Positions 1 through 6,733 are shown, numbered from the stretch's first letter. The stretch: 6,959 nt of DNA from CAZNQW01 sp964575225 (GCA_964575225.1 CAZNQW010000207.1:1-6959); one strand, 5' to 3'. Notes: generated from the sequence alone by a model not told the origin. Translations and numbers: made by a program.

Positions 1-36
1 TCTGGCGATTTGGGACAAGCACAGGTGCAGAGCTAG
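1..36 (+). CDS. Possible last codons of an upstream gene
   Basis: Frame 1 reads SGDLGQAQVQS and stops at TAG (34-36), 45 bases before the -35 element. This could be the 3' end of a gene on the same strand, but eleven codons without a recognisable motif are not proof. No clear terminator follows; AGAG-CTAGA-CTCT (30-42) is only a 4-bp stem. Confidence 0.15.
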   Translation, partial: SGDLGQAQVQS

Positions 37-81
37 ACTCTGCGGCCACGTGGAGGAGGGCTCGAGCGGACCACCGCTTCC

Positions 82-110
82 TTGACTTTGCCGGGGGGAA
101 CTGCTATAAT
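82..110 (+). promoter_or_regulatory. Sigma70-type promoter with extended -10
   Basis: A -35 element TTGACT (82-87) and a perfect -10 element TATAAT (105-110) are separated by exactly 17 nt. A TG at 102-103, one base before the -10, makes it an extended -10. Transcription would start near 117-119. This is the only near-consensus promoter I noticed on the plus strand, and it sits just upstream of the response-regulator gene, so it probably drives the whole operon. It is a pattern match; no transcript evidence is available. Confidence 0.8.
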
Positions 111-116
111 GTTCGC

Positions 117-257
117 GTAACCGGCGGTAATTGAAAAACGACGTTGCCTGCCGGTGAACATAGCCGCTGGATCTCGACAGTCGTAAGCCAAATCGTAACA
201 TCTCCTTGGTACCATCAGGGTCGGGATCTGCGCGGTCAGGAGTGCCTGGGAGGGCGG
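117..257 (+). promoter_or_regulatory. 5' leader of the operon, with a small hairpin
   Basis: About 140 nt lie between the predicted transcription start and the chosen start codon of the response regulator. Near its 5' end, 121-127 can pair with 148-154 (7 bp including one G-U) around a 20-nt loop. I recognise no riboswitch or attenuator, and no U-run follows the hairpin. The frame of the downstream gene stays open back to a TTG at 144, so part of the leader could in principle be translated. The 38 extra residues do not look like a receiver domain and no good ribosome site precedes that TTG. Confidence 0.4.
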
Positions 258-959
258 GTGCTGGTCTCCTTTTCTCAACGCATCTTGGTCGTTGACGATG
301 ATCCTGTAGTCTTGCGCTTGGTGCGTGACAAACTTGAGGGAGCTGGTTTTGAGGTGTGGACGGCAATGTCGGGCCAGCAGGCTTTGGACTTGCTCAAGAG
401 CCGAGGCTTCCCCCATCTGGCCATTATCGACATCAATATGCCGGGCATGGATGGTTTTGAGTTTTGCCAAACCGTTCAATCGTATAGCGATCTACCCGTG
501 ATCATGCTTACGGCCGTGGATGAAGAAGAAACCGTGATCCGGGGCATCGAACATTATGCCGAGGACTATATTACCAAGCCGTTCAGCCCTCGCGAGTTGG
601 TGGCCCGCGTCCAGCGGGTGCTGCGGCGCATCGGTGACTTTGCCTATGCTCTCGAATCGGTCATCAAGGTCGACGAACGACTGGCTGTGGATTTCGGCCG
701 TCAGCAGGTGATCGTAGAGAATCACCCTGTGGCCCTGACCCCCACCGAGGCCAAGCTCCTGTACATCCTGATGCGCAATTCGGGCCGTATCGTCACCACC
801 GATTTTCTCTTGCGCCGTCTTTGGCCTTTGGAACAGGTGTATGAGGATACCCTTCGGGTGCACATCCACCGGTTGCGGTCCAAAATCCAGGGCGGGCAGC
901 GGGAGCCGCAGTACATTTCCACAGAAAGGGGGCTGGGCTACCGTTTCCTGGCCCAGTAG
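258..959 (+). CDS. OmpR/PhoB-family response regulator
   Basis: This encodes a two-component transcription regulator that is phosphorylated by a histidine kinase and binds DNA in the cytoplasm. With the GTG start at 258 the product is 233 residues, normal for the OmpR/PhoB class. The receiver domain (about 8-122) has the acidic triad D13-D14-D15, phosphoacceptor D58 in IIDINMPGMDG, T85, and K107 in the TKPF motif. The usual GADDY before TKPF reads YAEDY here. The C-terminal winged helix (about 135-233) shows LTPTEAKLL, the recognition-helix segment EDTLRVHIHRLRSKI and the closing GLGYRF. The start was chosen because the receiver begins a few residues later and GGGAGGG (248-254) lies just upstream, although the spacing is short; the CTG at 261 and the in-frame TTG at 144 are alternatives. 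It is the first gene after the strong promoter. Its likely partner is the kinase at 2858-4021, four genes downstream. The target genes are unknown. Confidence 0.96.
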   Translation: MLVSFSQRILVVDDDPVVLRLVRDKLEGAGFEVWTAMSGQQALDLLKSRGFPHLAIIDINMPGMDGFEFCQTVQSYSDLPVIMLTAVDEEETVIRGIEHYAEDYITKPFSPRELVARVQRVLRRIGDFAYALESVIKVDERLAVDFGRQQVIVENHPVALTPTEAKLLYILMRNSGRIVTTDFLLRRLWPLEQVYEDTLRVHIHRLRSKIQGGQREPQYISTERGLGYRFLAQ

Positions 960-1033
960 ATTCGACGGGCAAGCCGGCAGAGAGCAGACCCGTGCGTAAC
1001 GCCCGATCTTATGAGCTGATGGAGGAGGAGATC

Positions 1034-1438
1034 ATGAGTAGCGAACAACTGCCGTCCCATTCCCAAGACGTGGAGCGCATTCGAGACATCATCTTTGGCT
1101 CGCAAATGCGCGACTATTCCCAGCGTTTCGAGGTTGTGGAGCGGGACCTGGCCCGACTGCAGGGGGAAATCGACCGCCTGACCGAGCAGTTGGCCGAGCA
1201 GGACAGCGATCAAACCAAGAAGGTGCAGGCGTTGCGCCGGGACATGCGCCAGGCGGATGATGATCTGCGTAACGAGTTGCGCGAAACCGCCCAAAGGCTC
1301 TCCACCGAAAAAGTGCAGCGGGTCGATCTGGGCCGACTGTTTCTGGAACTTGGCAACCATCTGACCGAGGGCCGATCGGTCGGCGATCTGCTCGAAAACC
1401 TGGTGGGGGGAGAGCGAGAGCCGGGCCGTGAGCAATGA
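1034..1438 (+). CDS. Small coiled-coil protein of the GTPase module
   Basis: This is a hypothetical 134-residue, soluble, highly charged protein. Residues about 12-95 look like a long helix and coiled coil, beginning with the segment RIRDIIFGSQMRDY (16-29) and continuing with heptad-like Leu/Ile spacing (for example LARLQGEIDRLTEQL). The C-terminal part, including VDLGRLFLELGNHL (96-109), looks like a short helical hairpin. There is no signal peptide, membrane segment or enzyme motif. The ATG at 1034 was chosen over an earlier in-frame GTG (992) and ATG (1019) because GGAGGAGGAG (1021-1030) is ideally placed for it. The next gene overlaps it by 11 nt, which suggests translational coupling and a stable ratio of the two products. 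A scaffold or adaptor role for the GTPase switch is inference. Its N-terminal segment resembles that of the next protein. Confidence 0.85.
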   Translation: MSSEQLPSHSQDVERIRDIIFGSQMRDYSQRFEVVERDLARLQGEIDRLTEQLAEQDSDQTKKVQALRRDMRQADDDLRNELRETAQRLSTEKVQRVDLGRLFLELGNHLTEGRSVGDLLENLVGGEREPGREQ

Positions 1439-2288
1439 GATCGCATCTCGGGTGGAGATAAGCGATCCGAGTGGCGCCCCACCTGCGGGCGCCGATCCCC
1501 CCATCGAAGCGCTGCGCTCCATTCTATTTGATCCCTACCGCGAGCGGATCGCTGCGCTGGAGCAGGAACTCGAGGACGTAGGGCAACGGATCACCGGCAA
1601 AGATGCACTGGTGGCGACCATTTCGCCGATCATGGGCGACGCCATCCGGCGTCAGATTCGTGATTCTCGCGAAGAGATGATCGAAGCCCTGTATCCCATC
1701 ATCGGTCAGCTTGTCGTCCGAGCCGTGACCGAGGCGGTCCGCGATCTGGCCCGCGCCGTCGATGCCCAGGTGCGCCGCTCCCTCGATATGCGCAGTCTCT
1801 GGTGGCGTATCCGTGCGCGCTTGGGGGGAGTGTCTTCGGCCGAGGCTTCTTTGCGGGCCGCGCTCCCCTTTGAGGTACGCGAGATCTATCTCGTCCACCG
1901 TGAGACAGGCTTGTTGTTGAGGTACGTCTCGCGCGATCCCAACGTGGGACAGGATTCCGATCTGGTCGGCAGCATGCTCACGGCCATCCGCGATTTTGTC
2001 CAGGACGCCTTTGGCCGGGGTAGAGAAGGCCAACTGGACGAGATTGAATATGGCGACCAGCGTGTTTTGATTGAATCCAGCCAGCACGCTTATCTGGCGG
2101 TCGTCGTCGATGGGGTTGAGCCGCCCGGTTTCCGGGCCGAGATGCGCGAACGCGTGATTCAGATCGAGCACCGCTTTGCGGATCTGTTGCACGATTATGA
2201 GGGCGATTCCTCCCTGCTGGCATCGGCTGAAGAAATGCTGTGGCCGTTGCTCGTGGGTACGGGCGTCCCTGTGTTGGAATTGCGATGA
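1428..2288 (+). CDS. OmpA-family N-terminal-like protein without OmpA domain
   Basis: The 286-residue protein has a disordered Pro/Ala-rich start (1-26) and a helical segment LRSILFDPYRERIAALEQEL (29-48). A helical region with ALYPIIGQLVVRAV (87-100) follows, then WWRIRARLGG (125-134) and an alpha/beta domain (about 150-260). That domain carries IYLVHRETGLLL (153-164), SDLVGSMLTAIRDFVQDAFG (177-196) and YLAVVVDGVEPP (222-233). From memory of the family, this order matches the N-terminal half of large bacterial proteins annotated as OmpA-family, which often sit beside a Rab-like GTPase. Here the chain ends after the alpha/beta domain and no OmpA/MotB peptidoglycan-binding domain is present. 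The alpha/beta part has a longin/Roadblock-like feel (inference), a fold that typically contacts small GTPases. No signal peptide is visible, so it is probably cytoplasmic. The GTG start overlaps the previous gene by 11 nt, and the stop overlaps the GTPase start in ATGA. Function is unproven. Confidence 0.85.
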   Translation: MSNEIASRVEISDPSGAPPAGADPPIEALRSILFDPYRERIAALEQELEDVGQRITGKDALVATISPIMGDAIRRQIRDSREEMIEALYPIIGQLVVRAVTEAVRDLARAVDAQVRRSLDMRSLWWRIRARLGGVSSAEASLRAALPFEVREIYLVHRETGLLLRYVSRDPNVGQDSDLVGSMLTAIRDFVQDAFGRGREGQLDEIEYGDQRVLIESSQHAYLAVVVDGVEPPGFRAEMRERVIQIEHRFADLLHDYEGDSSLLASAEEMLWPLLVGTGVPVLELR

Positions 2289-2848
2289 TTATGAGCGATG
2301 AGCCGATGCTTAGATTGGCCAAAAAGGTCTGCCTGCTGGGCGACTATGCCGTAGGCAAGACCAGTTTGGTGCGTCGATTTGTCTACAACCTCTTTGACGA
2401 CAAGTATATCAGCACCATTGGGGTCAAGGTCAGCCGCAAGACCCTGTTGACGCGACGGAACGACCAGATCGTGGAGCTTGCCCTCATGCTCTGGGATTTG
2501 GCCGGGAGCGAAGAGTTTGATCGGGTGCGCGTCAGTTACCTTCGCGGGGTCGAGGGGGCTGTTCTCGTCTGCGATCTCACGCGCCCAGAGACCCTGTTTA
2601 GCCTCCGGCGGTATGCCGACGAGTTGAGGAGGATTAATCCGGAAGCGCGCCTGGTTTTGGCCGCCAATAAACGTGATTTGGTGGAGCCCCACGGGACAGC
2701 GGGGCAGGGGTTTCTCGATCCTCAGCAGGTCGAAGCTATGGCCGCCGAGTTGAGAGCGCCCTATTACCTGACGAGCGCCAAGGTGGGGGATGAAGTGGAA
2801 GCCATGTTCCGGCAATTGGGCCAAGCACTGGTGGATAGAAACCGGTAG
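2285..2848 (+). CDS. Rab/Ras-like small GTPase
   Basis: This is a single-domain small GTPase of 187 residues that would switch between GDP- and GTP-bound states. All five G motifs are visible: G1 GDYAVGKT (19-26), G2 with T44 in YISTIGV, G3 WDLAGSEEF (70-78), G4 NKRD (128-131) and G5 SAK (164-166). YISTIGV is strongly Rab-like. The position matching Ras Gln61 is S75, so intrinsic GTP hydrolysis may be slow or helped by a partner. There is no C-terminal cysteine for lipidation and no membrane segment. The ATG at 2285 overlaps the previous stop (ATGA), pointing to translational coupling; the upstream ribosome site is weak and the ATG at 2291 is an alternative. The longin-like protein just upstream is the obvious candidate regulator, by analogy with MglA/MglB. 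Family assignment is firm; the cellular role is inference. Confidence 0.96.
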   Translation: MIMSDEPMLRLAKKVCLLGDYAVGKTSLVRRFVYNLFDDKYISTIGVKVSRKTLLTRRNDQIVELALMLWDLAGSEEFDRVRVSYLRGVEGAVLVCDLTRPETLFSLRRYADELRRINPEARLVLAANKRDLVEPHGTAGQGFLDPQQVEAMAAELRAPYYLTSAKVGDEVEAMFRQLGQALVDRNR

Positions 2849-2857
2849 GGTGAGCAC

Positions 2858-4021
2858 GTGGATCTCACTCTTGCCCAAGATGTCCTCCTGAATTGCAGGG
2901 TGGCGTATGCGCTCACCGACCGGCAGTTGACGGTGACCCAGATTGGGGGGGCGGTCGAGGCCTTGCAGGGGGATGCGGCGAGCTGGATAGGCCGATCCCT
3001 TATCGAGTGCGTCCCCGAGTTGGTGGGCTGCGAGCCGGTTTTGGATAGTGTGCTGGCAGGCGATCTGCCGCGCATCGAATTCGACTGGATTAACCGCGAG
3101 GTGGCCGATGGGGGGACGATCTACCTGTCGTTGATCGAGCTGCCCCATCGGGATGCAGAAGGCCAGATCGTCGGCCTGCTCCATTTGACCCAGGATTGCA
3201 CCGATGCGGGCATTCTCAGGCAACAGGTGAGCCAGAGCCGGAACGAGCTGCGTCTGGCTCGGGACCAATTGGCGCGCCAGAACCTGGACCTGACGGCTGT
3301 CAACGCCGAGCTGCGGCGCCTGGACGATCTCAAGTCGACTTTTGTGTCGGTGGCTGCTCACGAGTTGCGCTCGCCTTTGACGGCCATCGAGGGCTTTGTG
3401 GAGATGTTGATCGATGAGGAGGCAGGCTCCCTCACCGACAAACAGAAGGAATACCTGCAAATCGTCCATGAAAGCTCCAATCGCTTGTTGCACGTCATCA
3501 ACAACCTGCTCAATGTGACGCGTATTGAGGCGGGTCGTGTAGAGCTTGTCTTGGAGCCCACGGACCTGCCAGGATTGGTGCAATCGGCAATCGCCGCGGT
3601 TGGCCCGCAAGCAGCAGCCAAGGCCCTACGCCTTTCGTTTGTGGCAACCCCCAACCTGCCACCTGTTATGTGCGACGGCGACCATGCCCCGCGGATTGTC
3701 GGCAACCTGCTGAGCAACGCCGTCAAGTATACGCCGTCGGGAGGGCAGATCGCTGTGAACGTGGACTGGGGGCCCGAGGATGGGTTCCTGCAGGTGGCGG
3801 TCAAAGACAGCGGTGTGGGAATTCCGGCCGAAGATCAGAACCATTTGTTCGATCGGTTCTTTCGAGCATCCAATGTGGGTGCGACGGGAGCCGGTGGCAC
3901 AGGCTTGGGCCTCTATATTGCCCGTTCGCTGGTCGAATTACACGGCGGCAAGATCTGGTTTTCGAGTGAACCTGGGAAGGGGAGCACCTTCTTTGTGACG
4001 TTTCCAATGGCCGATGGATAG
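2858..4021 (+). CDS. Soluble PAS sensor histidine kinase
   Basis: The 387-residue protein should autophosphorylate on a histidine and pass the phosphate to a response regulator, most likely the one at 258-959. A PAS-like sensor domain occupies about 10-115, followed by a coiled-coil linker (about 117-160). The HisKA domain has the H box AAHELRSPLTAIEGF with phosphoacceptor H168. The ATPase domain shows the N box NLLSNAVKYT (N287), G1 DSGVGI (317-322), F box DRFFR (332-336) and G2 GTGLGLYI (347-354). All residues expected for an active kinase are present. There are no membrane segments, so it senses a cytoplasmic signal or a protein partner. The GTG start follows GTAGGGTGAG only 9 nt after the GTPase stop, so it belongs to the same operon. 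The ligand of the PAS domain cannot be told from the sequence. The GTPase module lying between kinase and regulator suggests functional coupling (inference). Confidence 0.96.
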   Translation: MDLTLAQDVLLNCRVAYALTDRQLTVTQIGGAVEALQGDAASWIGRSLIECVPELVGCEPVLDSVLAGDLPRIEFDWINREVADGGTIYLSLIELPHRDAEGQIVGLLHLTQDCTDAGILRQQVSQSRNELRLARDQLARQNLDLTAVNAELRRLDDLKSTFVSVAAHELRSPLTAIEGFVEMLIDEEAGSLTDKQKEYLQIVHESSNRLLHVINNLLNVTRIEAGRVELVLEPTDLPGLVQSAIAAVGPQAAAKALRLSFVATPNLPPVMCDGDHAPRIVGNLLSNAVKYTPSGGQIAVNVDWGPEDGFLQVAVKDSGVGIPAEDQNHLFDRFFRASNVGATGAGGTGLGLYIARSLVELHGGKIWFSSEPGKGSTFFVTFPMADG

Positions 4022-4094
4022 GGCCGGGTGGGTGTTTTTGTCTCAGTGATAGCAAGCCTGTCAGGATTTGAGCCTGGCATAAGGAGTGGATCGT

Positions 4095-4382
4095 ATGAAA
4101 AAGGTAGTTGGTTTCAAAGGCTTTTCCAGTTGGAGGCCCGCGTGGGCGATGGCGACTGGGGTTTCCAAAGGCCCCGGCTCGGTAGATCGTTTCGCCCTGG
4201 GACGCCTCTTCTCGCAAGGGGACGGCGATTCGGACCAGGAGGGCAAAAAGACGGTGCGGGCCCAAAGGCGCCGGCGGAGTGACACGCCCCCCGAAAGCCG
4301 TGAGCGGGCCGAGGCCCCGGTCCGGCGGCGGGCCGAGGAGCCAAGCCGGCCATCCGCGCCCTCTTCGAGCGCCAGTGCCCCC
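4095..4382 (+). CDS. N-terminal part of gene cut by gap, probably the C11 peptidase
   Basis: An ATG at 4095 with AAGGAG (4081-4086) eight bases upstream opens a frame of 96 codons that runs into the N gap. It begins MKKVVGFKGFSSW, shows no hydrophobic signal peptide, and turns into a basic, Pro/Ser/Ala-rich low-complexity stretch (about 55-96) with an imperfect 8-residue repeat (RAEAP at 71-75, RAEEP at 79-83). Such a tail reads as a disordered linker, and the sequence just after the gap is also a Pro/Thr/Ala-rich linker leading into a peptidase domain. I therefore think both are one gene. Taken literally, the 100-N gap puts the two halves in different frames; a true gap length of 3n+2 would join them. 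The alternatives are that this gene ends inside the gap and the peptidase starts there, or that an indel lies near the gap. Confidence 0.6.
4304..4338 (+). repeat. Short direct repeat in linker before the gap
   Basis: An 11-bp sequence, GCGGGCCGAGG, occurs at 4304-4314 and 4328-4338. The 24-nt period equals eight codons and is in frame with the gene starting at 4095 (RAEAP and RAEEP). It is a small low-complexity repeat and may have contributed to the assembly break 45 bases downstream. Confidence 0.6.
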
Positions 4383-4482
4383 NNNNNNNNNNNNNNNNNN
4401 NNNNNNNNNNNNNNNNNNNNNNNNNNNNNNNNNNNNNNNNNNNNNNNNNNNNNNNNNNNNNNNNNNNNNNNNNNNNNNNNNN
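4383..4482. other. Assembly gap, 100 N
   Basis: Exactly 100 unknown bases, a common placeholder for a scaffold gap of unknown length. Both flanks are GC-rich, low-complexity, linker-coding sequence, which is hard to sequence or assemble. The gap interrupts what is probably one peptidase gene and may hide further linker, repeats or a membrane segment. Confidence 0.95.
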
Positions 4483-4483
4483 G

Positions 4484-6637
4484 ACGGCCCGCCCTCCGGT
4501 CCTCGTCCCCACGGCAACCGCCCGCCCGGCGTCCTTTACGCCGCCTGCGGTCTCGGCCGAGGGACAGACCTGGCTGGTCATGCTCTATCAGGATGCTGAT
4601 GACAAGATCCTGGAGCAGGACATCTATCTCGATCTGAACGAGGCCGAACGGGTCGGCTCCAGCGACCGTGTCCATATCGTGGCCCAAACCGATCGGTTCT
4701 ACGGCGGCTACCAGGGGGATGGGGACTGGTCGACGACCAAAAGGTTCTATGTGACCCAGGATGACGACCTCCAGCAGGTGCGCTCCCAGGAAATTGCGGA
4801 CCTGGGTGAGGCCAACATGGCCGATGGCGCCACGCTGGTGGACTTTGTCGAATGGGCGATGGAGACTTTTCCCGCCGACAGGCACGTCCTGATCATGTCC
4901 GACCATGGCATGGGCTGGCCGGGGGGGTGGAGCGATCCCTCGCCGGGCGGCCGGGGCGACCCGAGCATTCCCCTGGCTGCGCGATTGGGCGAGCAGATGT
5001 ACCTGATGGAGTTGGACGCGGCCTTGGGCGAGATTCGCTCCCGGACCGGGTTGGATCAATTCGAGCTGATCGGCATGGATGCCTGCCTCATGGGTCACCT
5101 GGAAGTGTTCAGCGCCCTCGCGCCCCACGCTCGATATGCCGTCACCTCGCAAGAGACCGAGCCGGCCCTGGGCTGGGCCTATACCGGCTTTTTGCGGGCG
5201 CTCCAGGCCAACCCCGATATGGATGGCGCGGGCCTGGGCCAGATGATCGTCGACAGCTATATCGATGAAGACCAGCGCATTGTGGACGATCAAGCGCGCG
5301 CCGAATTCCTGCGCCAGGGTTCGCCGATGGGCGGTCTGTTCGGCCTGCTTGGTGGGGGCCCGGTCAGCGTGCCCAGCGCAGCCCAGCTCTCTCGACAGAT
5401 GGGACAGGATATCACCCTCACGGCGGTGGATCTGGCTGCCGTGCCCGGCTTGATGAACAGTGTGAACGATCTCTCCTTTGCCCTCCAGCAGGTGAATCAA
5501 GCTGTGGTGGCCAAAGCACGGACGTATGCCCAGTCGTTCACCAGCATTTTTGGCACCCAGGTGCCTCCCTCCTACATCGATCTAGGCCACTTTGTGCAGT
5601 TGATCAAGCAGCAGACCAACGACCCTGCCGTGGCTCGGGCGGCCGATCAGGTGATAGCCTCGCTGCAGACGGCGGTCATTGCCGAGAAGCATGGCGCCAA
5701 AAAGCCGGGTGCCACAGGGGTTTCGGTCTATTTCCCCAACTCTCAGCTCTATGGGTCGGCGATTGCCGGCCCCCAGTCGTACACGGCCATTGCCCGCCGC
5801 TTTGCGGAACAGTCGCTGTGGGATGATCTGTTGGCCTACCACTACACAGGCCGTTCCTTCCAGCCGGCTGCGGGCGCCGTCGCCCTGCCGGATCGCTCGG
5901 CTACCATTGAAGCACCTGGCACGGGTTCGATCGAGATCGCGCCGATCACGCTGTCCAGCAATGTGGCTTCCCCTGGCAACCCGGTGCTCTTGAGCACCGA
6001 CATCCGCGGTACAAACATCGGGCATATCCTTCTGTGGGTCGGCTTTTACGATCAACGGGCAAACTCGATCTTGGTGGCCGATATGGATTTCCTGGAGAGT
6101 TATGATACCCGCGAGATCCAGGGCGTCTATTACCCCGTCTGGCCTGAGGGGGAGACCTTTGCGTTGGAATTCGAGTGGGAGCCGATCGTGTTCGCCATTT
6201 CCGATGGTTTCGAGTCGGTCGTGACCCTCTTTACCCCCGAGGTGTATGGCGCTTCGTTTGAAGAGGCGGTCAGTACCGTGGAAGGGATCTACACCTACGC
6301 CGACGGCGGCGAATCCCGCTATGCCCGTCTCTACTTTAGCAACGGCGTGTTGCAGCGGACCTTTGGCTTTACCGGCGAGGACGGCACCGGCGCGCCGCGA
6401 GAGATCATCCCCCAGACGGGCGACACCTTTACCATCCTCGAAAAGTGGATGGACCTGGATTCCAGTGGCAAGGTTGTGCAGATGGCTACTCAGGAAGGAG
6501 GCACCCTCACCTTTGGCGATCAGGTGTTCACCTGGGAAGAGCTGGACGCGGCGCCCGGTCAGTACATCGTCGGCTTTATCGCCAAGGATTTGGACGGCAC
6601 GGCCTATGAAGCCTACCAGACGGTGAGGGTAGAGTAG
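4484..6637 (+). CDS. Clostripain-family (C11) cysteine peptidase, 5' end in gap
   Basis: The frame is open from the gap edge and reads first through a Pro/Thr/Ala-rich linker (VPTATARPASFTPPAV) and then TWLVMLYQDADD, the typical first strand of peptidase family C11. The first in-frame ATG (4580) lies inside that strand, so it is not the true start. Counting from that Met, DLNEAERVGS (18-27) is a family motif. The catalytic dyad is H109 in MSDHGMGWPGG and C169 in GMDACLMGHLEV, and TSQETEPALGWAY (189-201) follows. A Gly-rich loop lies at about 247-262, and GATGVSVYFP (377-386) closes the catalytic core. The remaining region, about 440-685, is beta-rich and unassigned, ending in a likely Ig-like strand set. 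C11 enzymes cut after basic residues in the known cases; the specificity here cannot be read. No signal peptide is visible, but the 5' end is missing. A hairpin terminator lies 65 nt after the stop. It may belong to the upstream operon or have its own promoter; I saw none. Confidence 0.93.
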   Translation, partial: TARPPVLVPTATARPASFTPPAVSAEGQTWLVMLYQDADDKILEQDIYLDLNEAERVGSSDRVHIVAQTDRFYGGYQGDGDWSTTKRFYVTQDDDLQQVRSQEIADLGEANMADGATLVDFVEWAMETFPADRHVLIMSDHGMGWPGGWSDPSPGGRGDPSIPLAARLGEQMYLMELDAALGEIRSRTGLDQFELIGMDACLMGHLEVFSALAPHARYAVTSQETEPALGWAYTGFLRALQANPDMDGAGLGQMIVDSYIDEDQRIVDDQARAEFLRQGSPMGGLFGLLGGGPVSVPSAAQLSRQMGQDITLTAVDLAAVPGLMNSVNDLSFALQQVNQAVVAKARTYAQSFTSIFGTQVPPSYIDLGHFVQLIKQQTNDPAVARAADQVIASLQTAVIAEKHGAKKPGATGVSVYFPNSQLYGSAIAGPQSYTAIARRFAEQSLWDDLLAYHYTGRSFQPAAGAVALPDRSATIEAPGTGSIEIAPITLSSNVASPGNPVLLSTDIRGTNIGHILLWVGFYDQRANSILVADMDFLESYDTREIQGVYYPVWPEGETFALEFEWEPIVFAISDGFESVVTLFTPEVYGASFEEAVSTVEGIYTYADGGESRYARLYFSNGVLQRTFGFTGEDGTGAPREIIPQTGDTFTILEKWMDLDSSGKVVQMATQEGGTLTFGDQVFTWEELDAAPGQYIVGFIAKDLDGTAYEAYQTVRVE

Positions 6638-6702
6638 CGGGTTGGAATGCGTCGCCCGTTGTAGGCCAACACCGCGCAAGCGAGGACATGAATTTGAACG
6701 CG

Positions 6703-6733
6703 ACCGCGCCCCCAGTTCTACCGGGGGCGCGGT
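6703..6733. terminator. Hairpin terminator between convergent genes
   Basis: A perfect 11-bp GC-rich stem, ACCGCGCCCCC (6703-6713) with its complement at 6723-6733, encloses a 9-nt loop. On the plus strand only a short TTT (6733-6735) follows, and no T-run follows on the minus strand. It sits between the peptidase stop (6637) and the stop of the opposing frame (6748), as expected of a bidirectional terminator. The weak U-tract makes purely intrinsic termination uncertain. Confidence 0.7.

Noticed and set aside
154..186. Ten-codon leader frame starting at GTG 154
   Set aside because: There is no ribosome site and no run of regulatory codons; chance is the simplest explanation.
144..257. N-terminal extension of the response regulator from TTG at 144
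   Set aside because: The 38 added residues precede a complete receiver domain, have no family resemblance and lack a ribosome site; a start at 258 gives the usual family length.
2195..3610. Long open frame on the minus strand (471 codons)
   Set aside because: It lies wholly antisense to the GTPase and kinase genes, whose motifs are unmistakable. Its product is His/Gln-rich without domains, typical of a shadow frame in GC-rich DNA.
4022..4094. Possible terminator or promoter between kinase and peptidase genes
   Set aside because: Only a 6-bp stem with one G-U pair (4060-4065 with 4073-4078) is present without a T-run, and no -35/-10 pair with proper spacing was found. Only the ribosome site at 4081-4086 is convincing.
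4061..5500. Long minus-strand frame spanning the N gap
   Set aside because: It is antisense to the catalytic core of the C11 peptidase and is kept open only by unknown bases in the gap.
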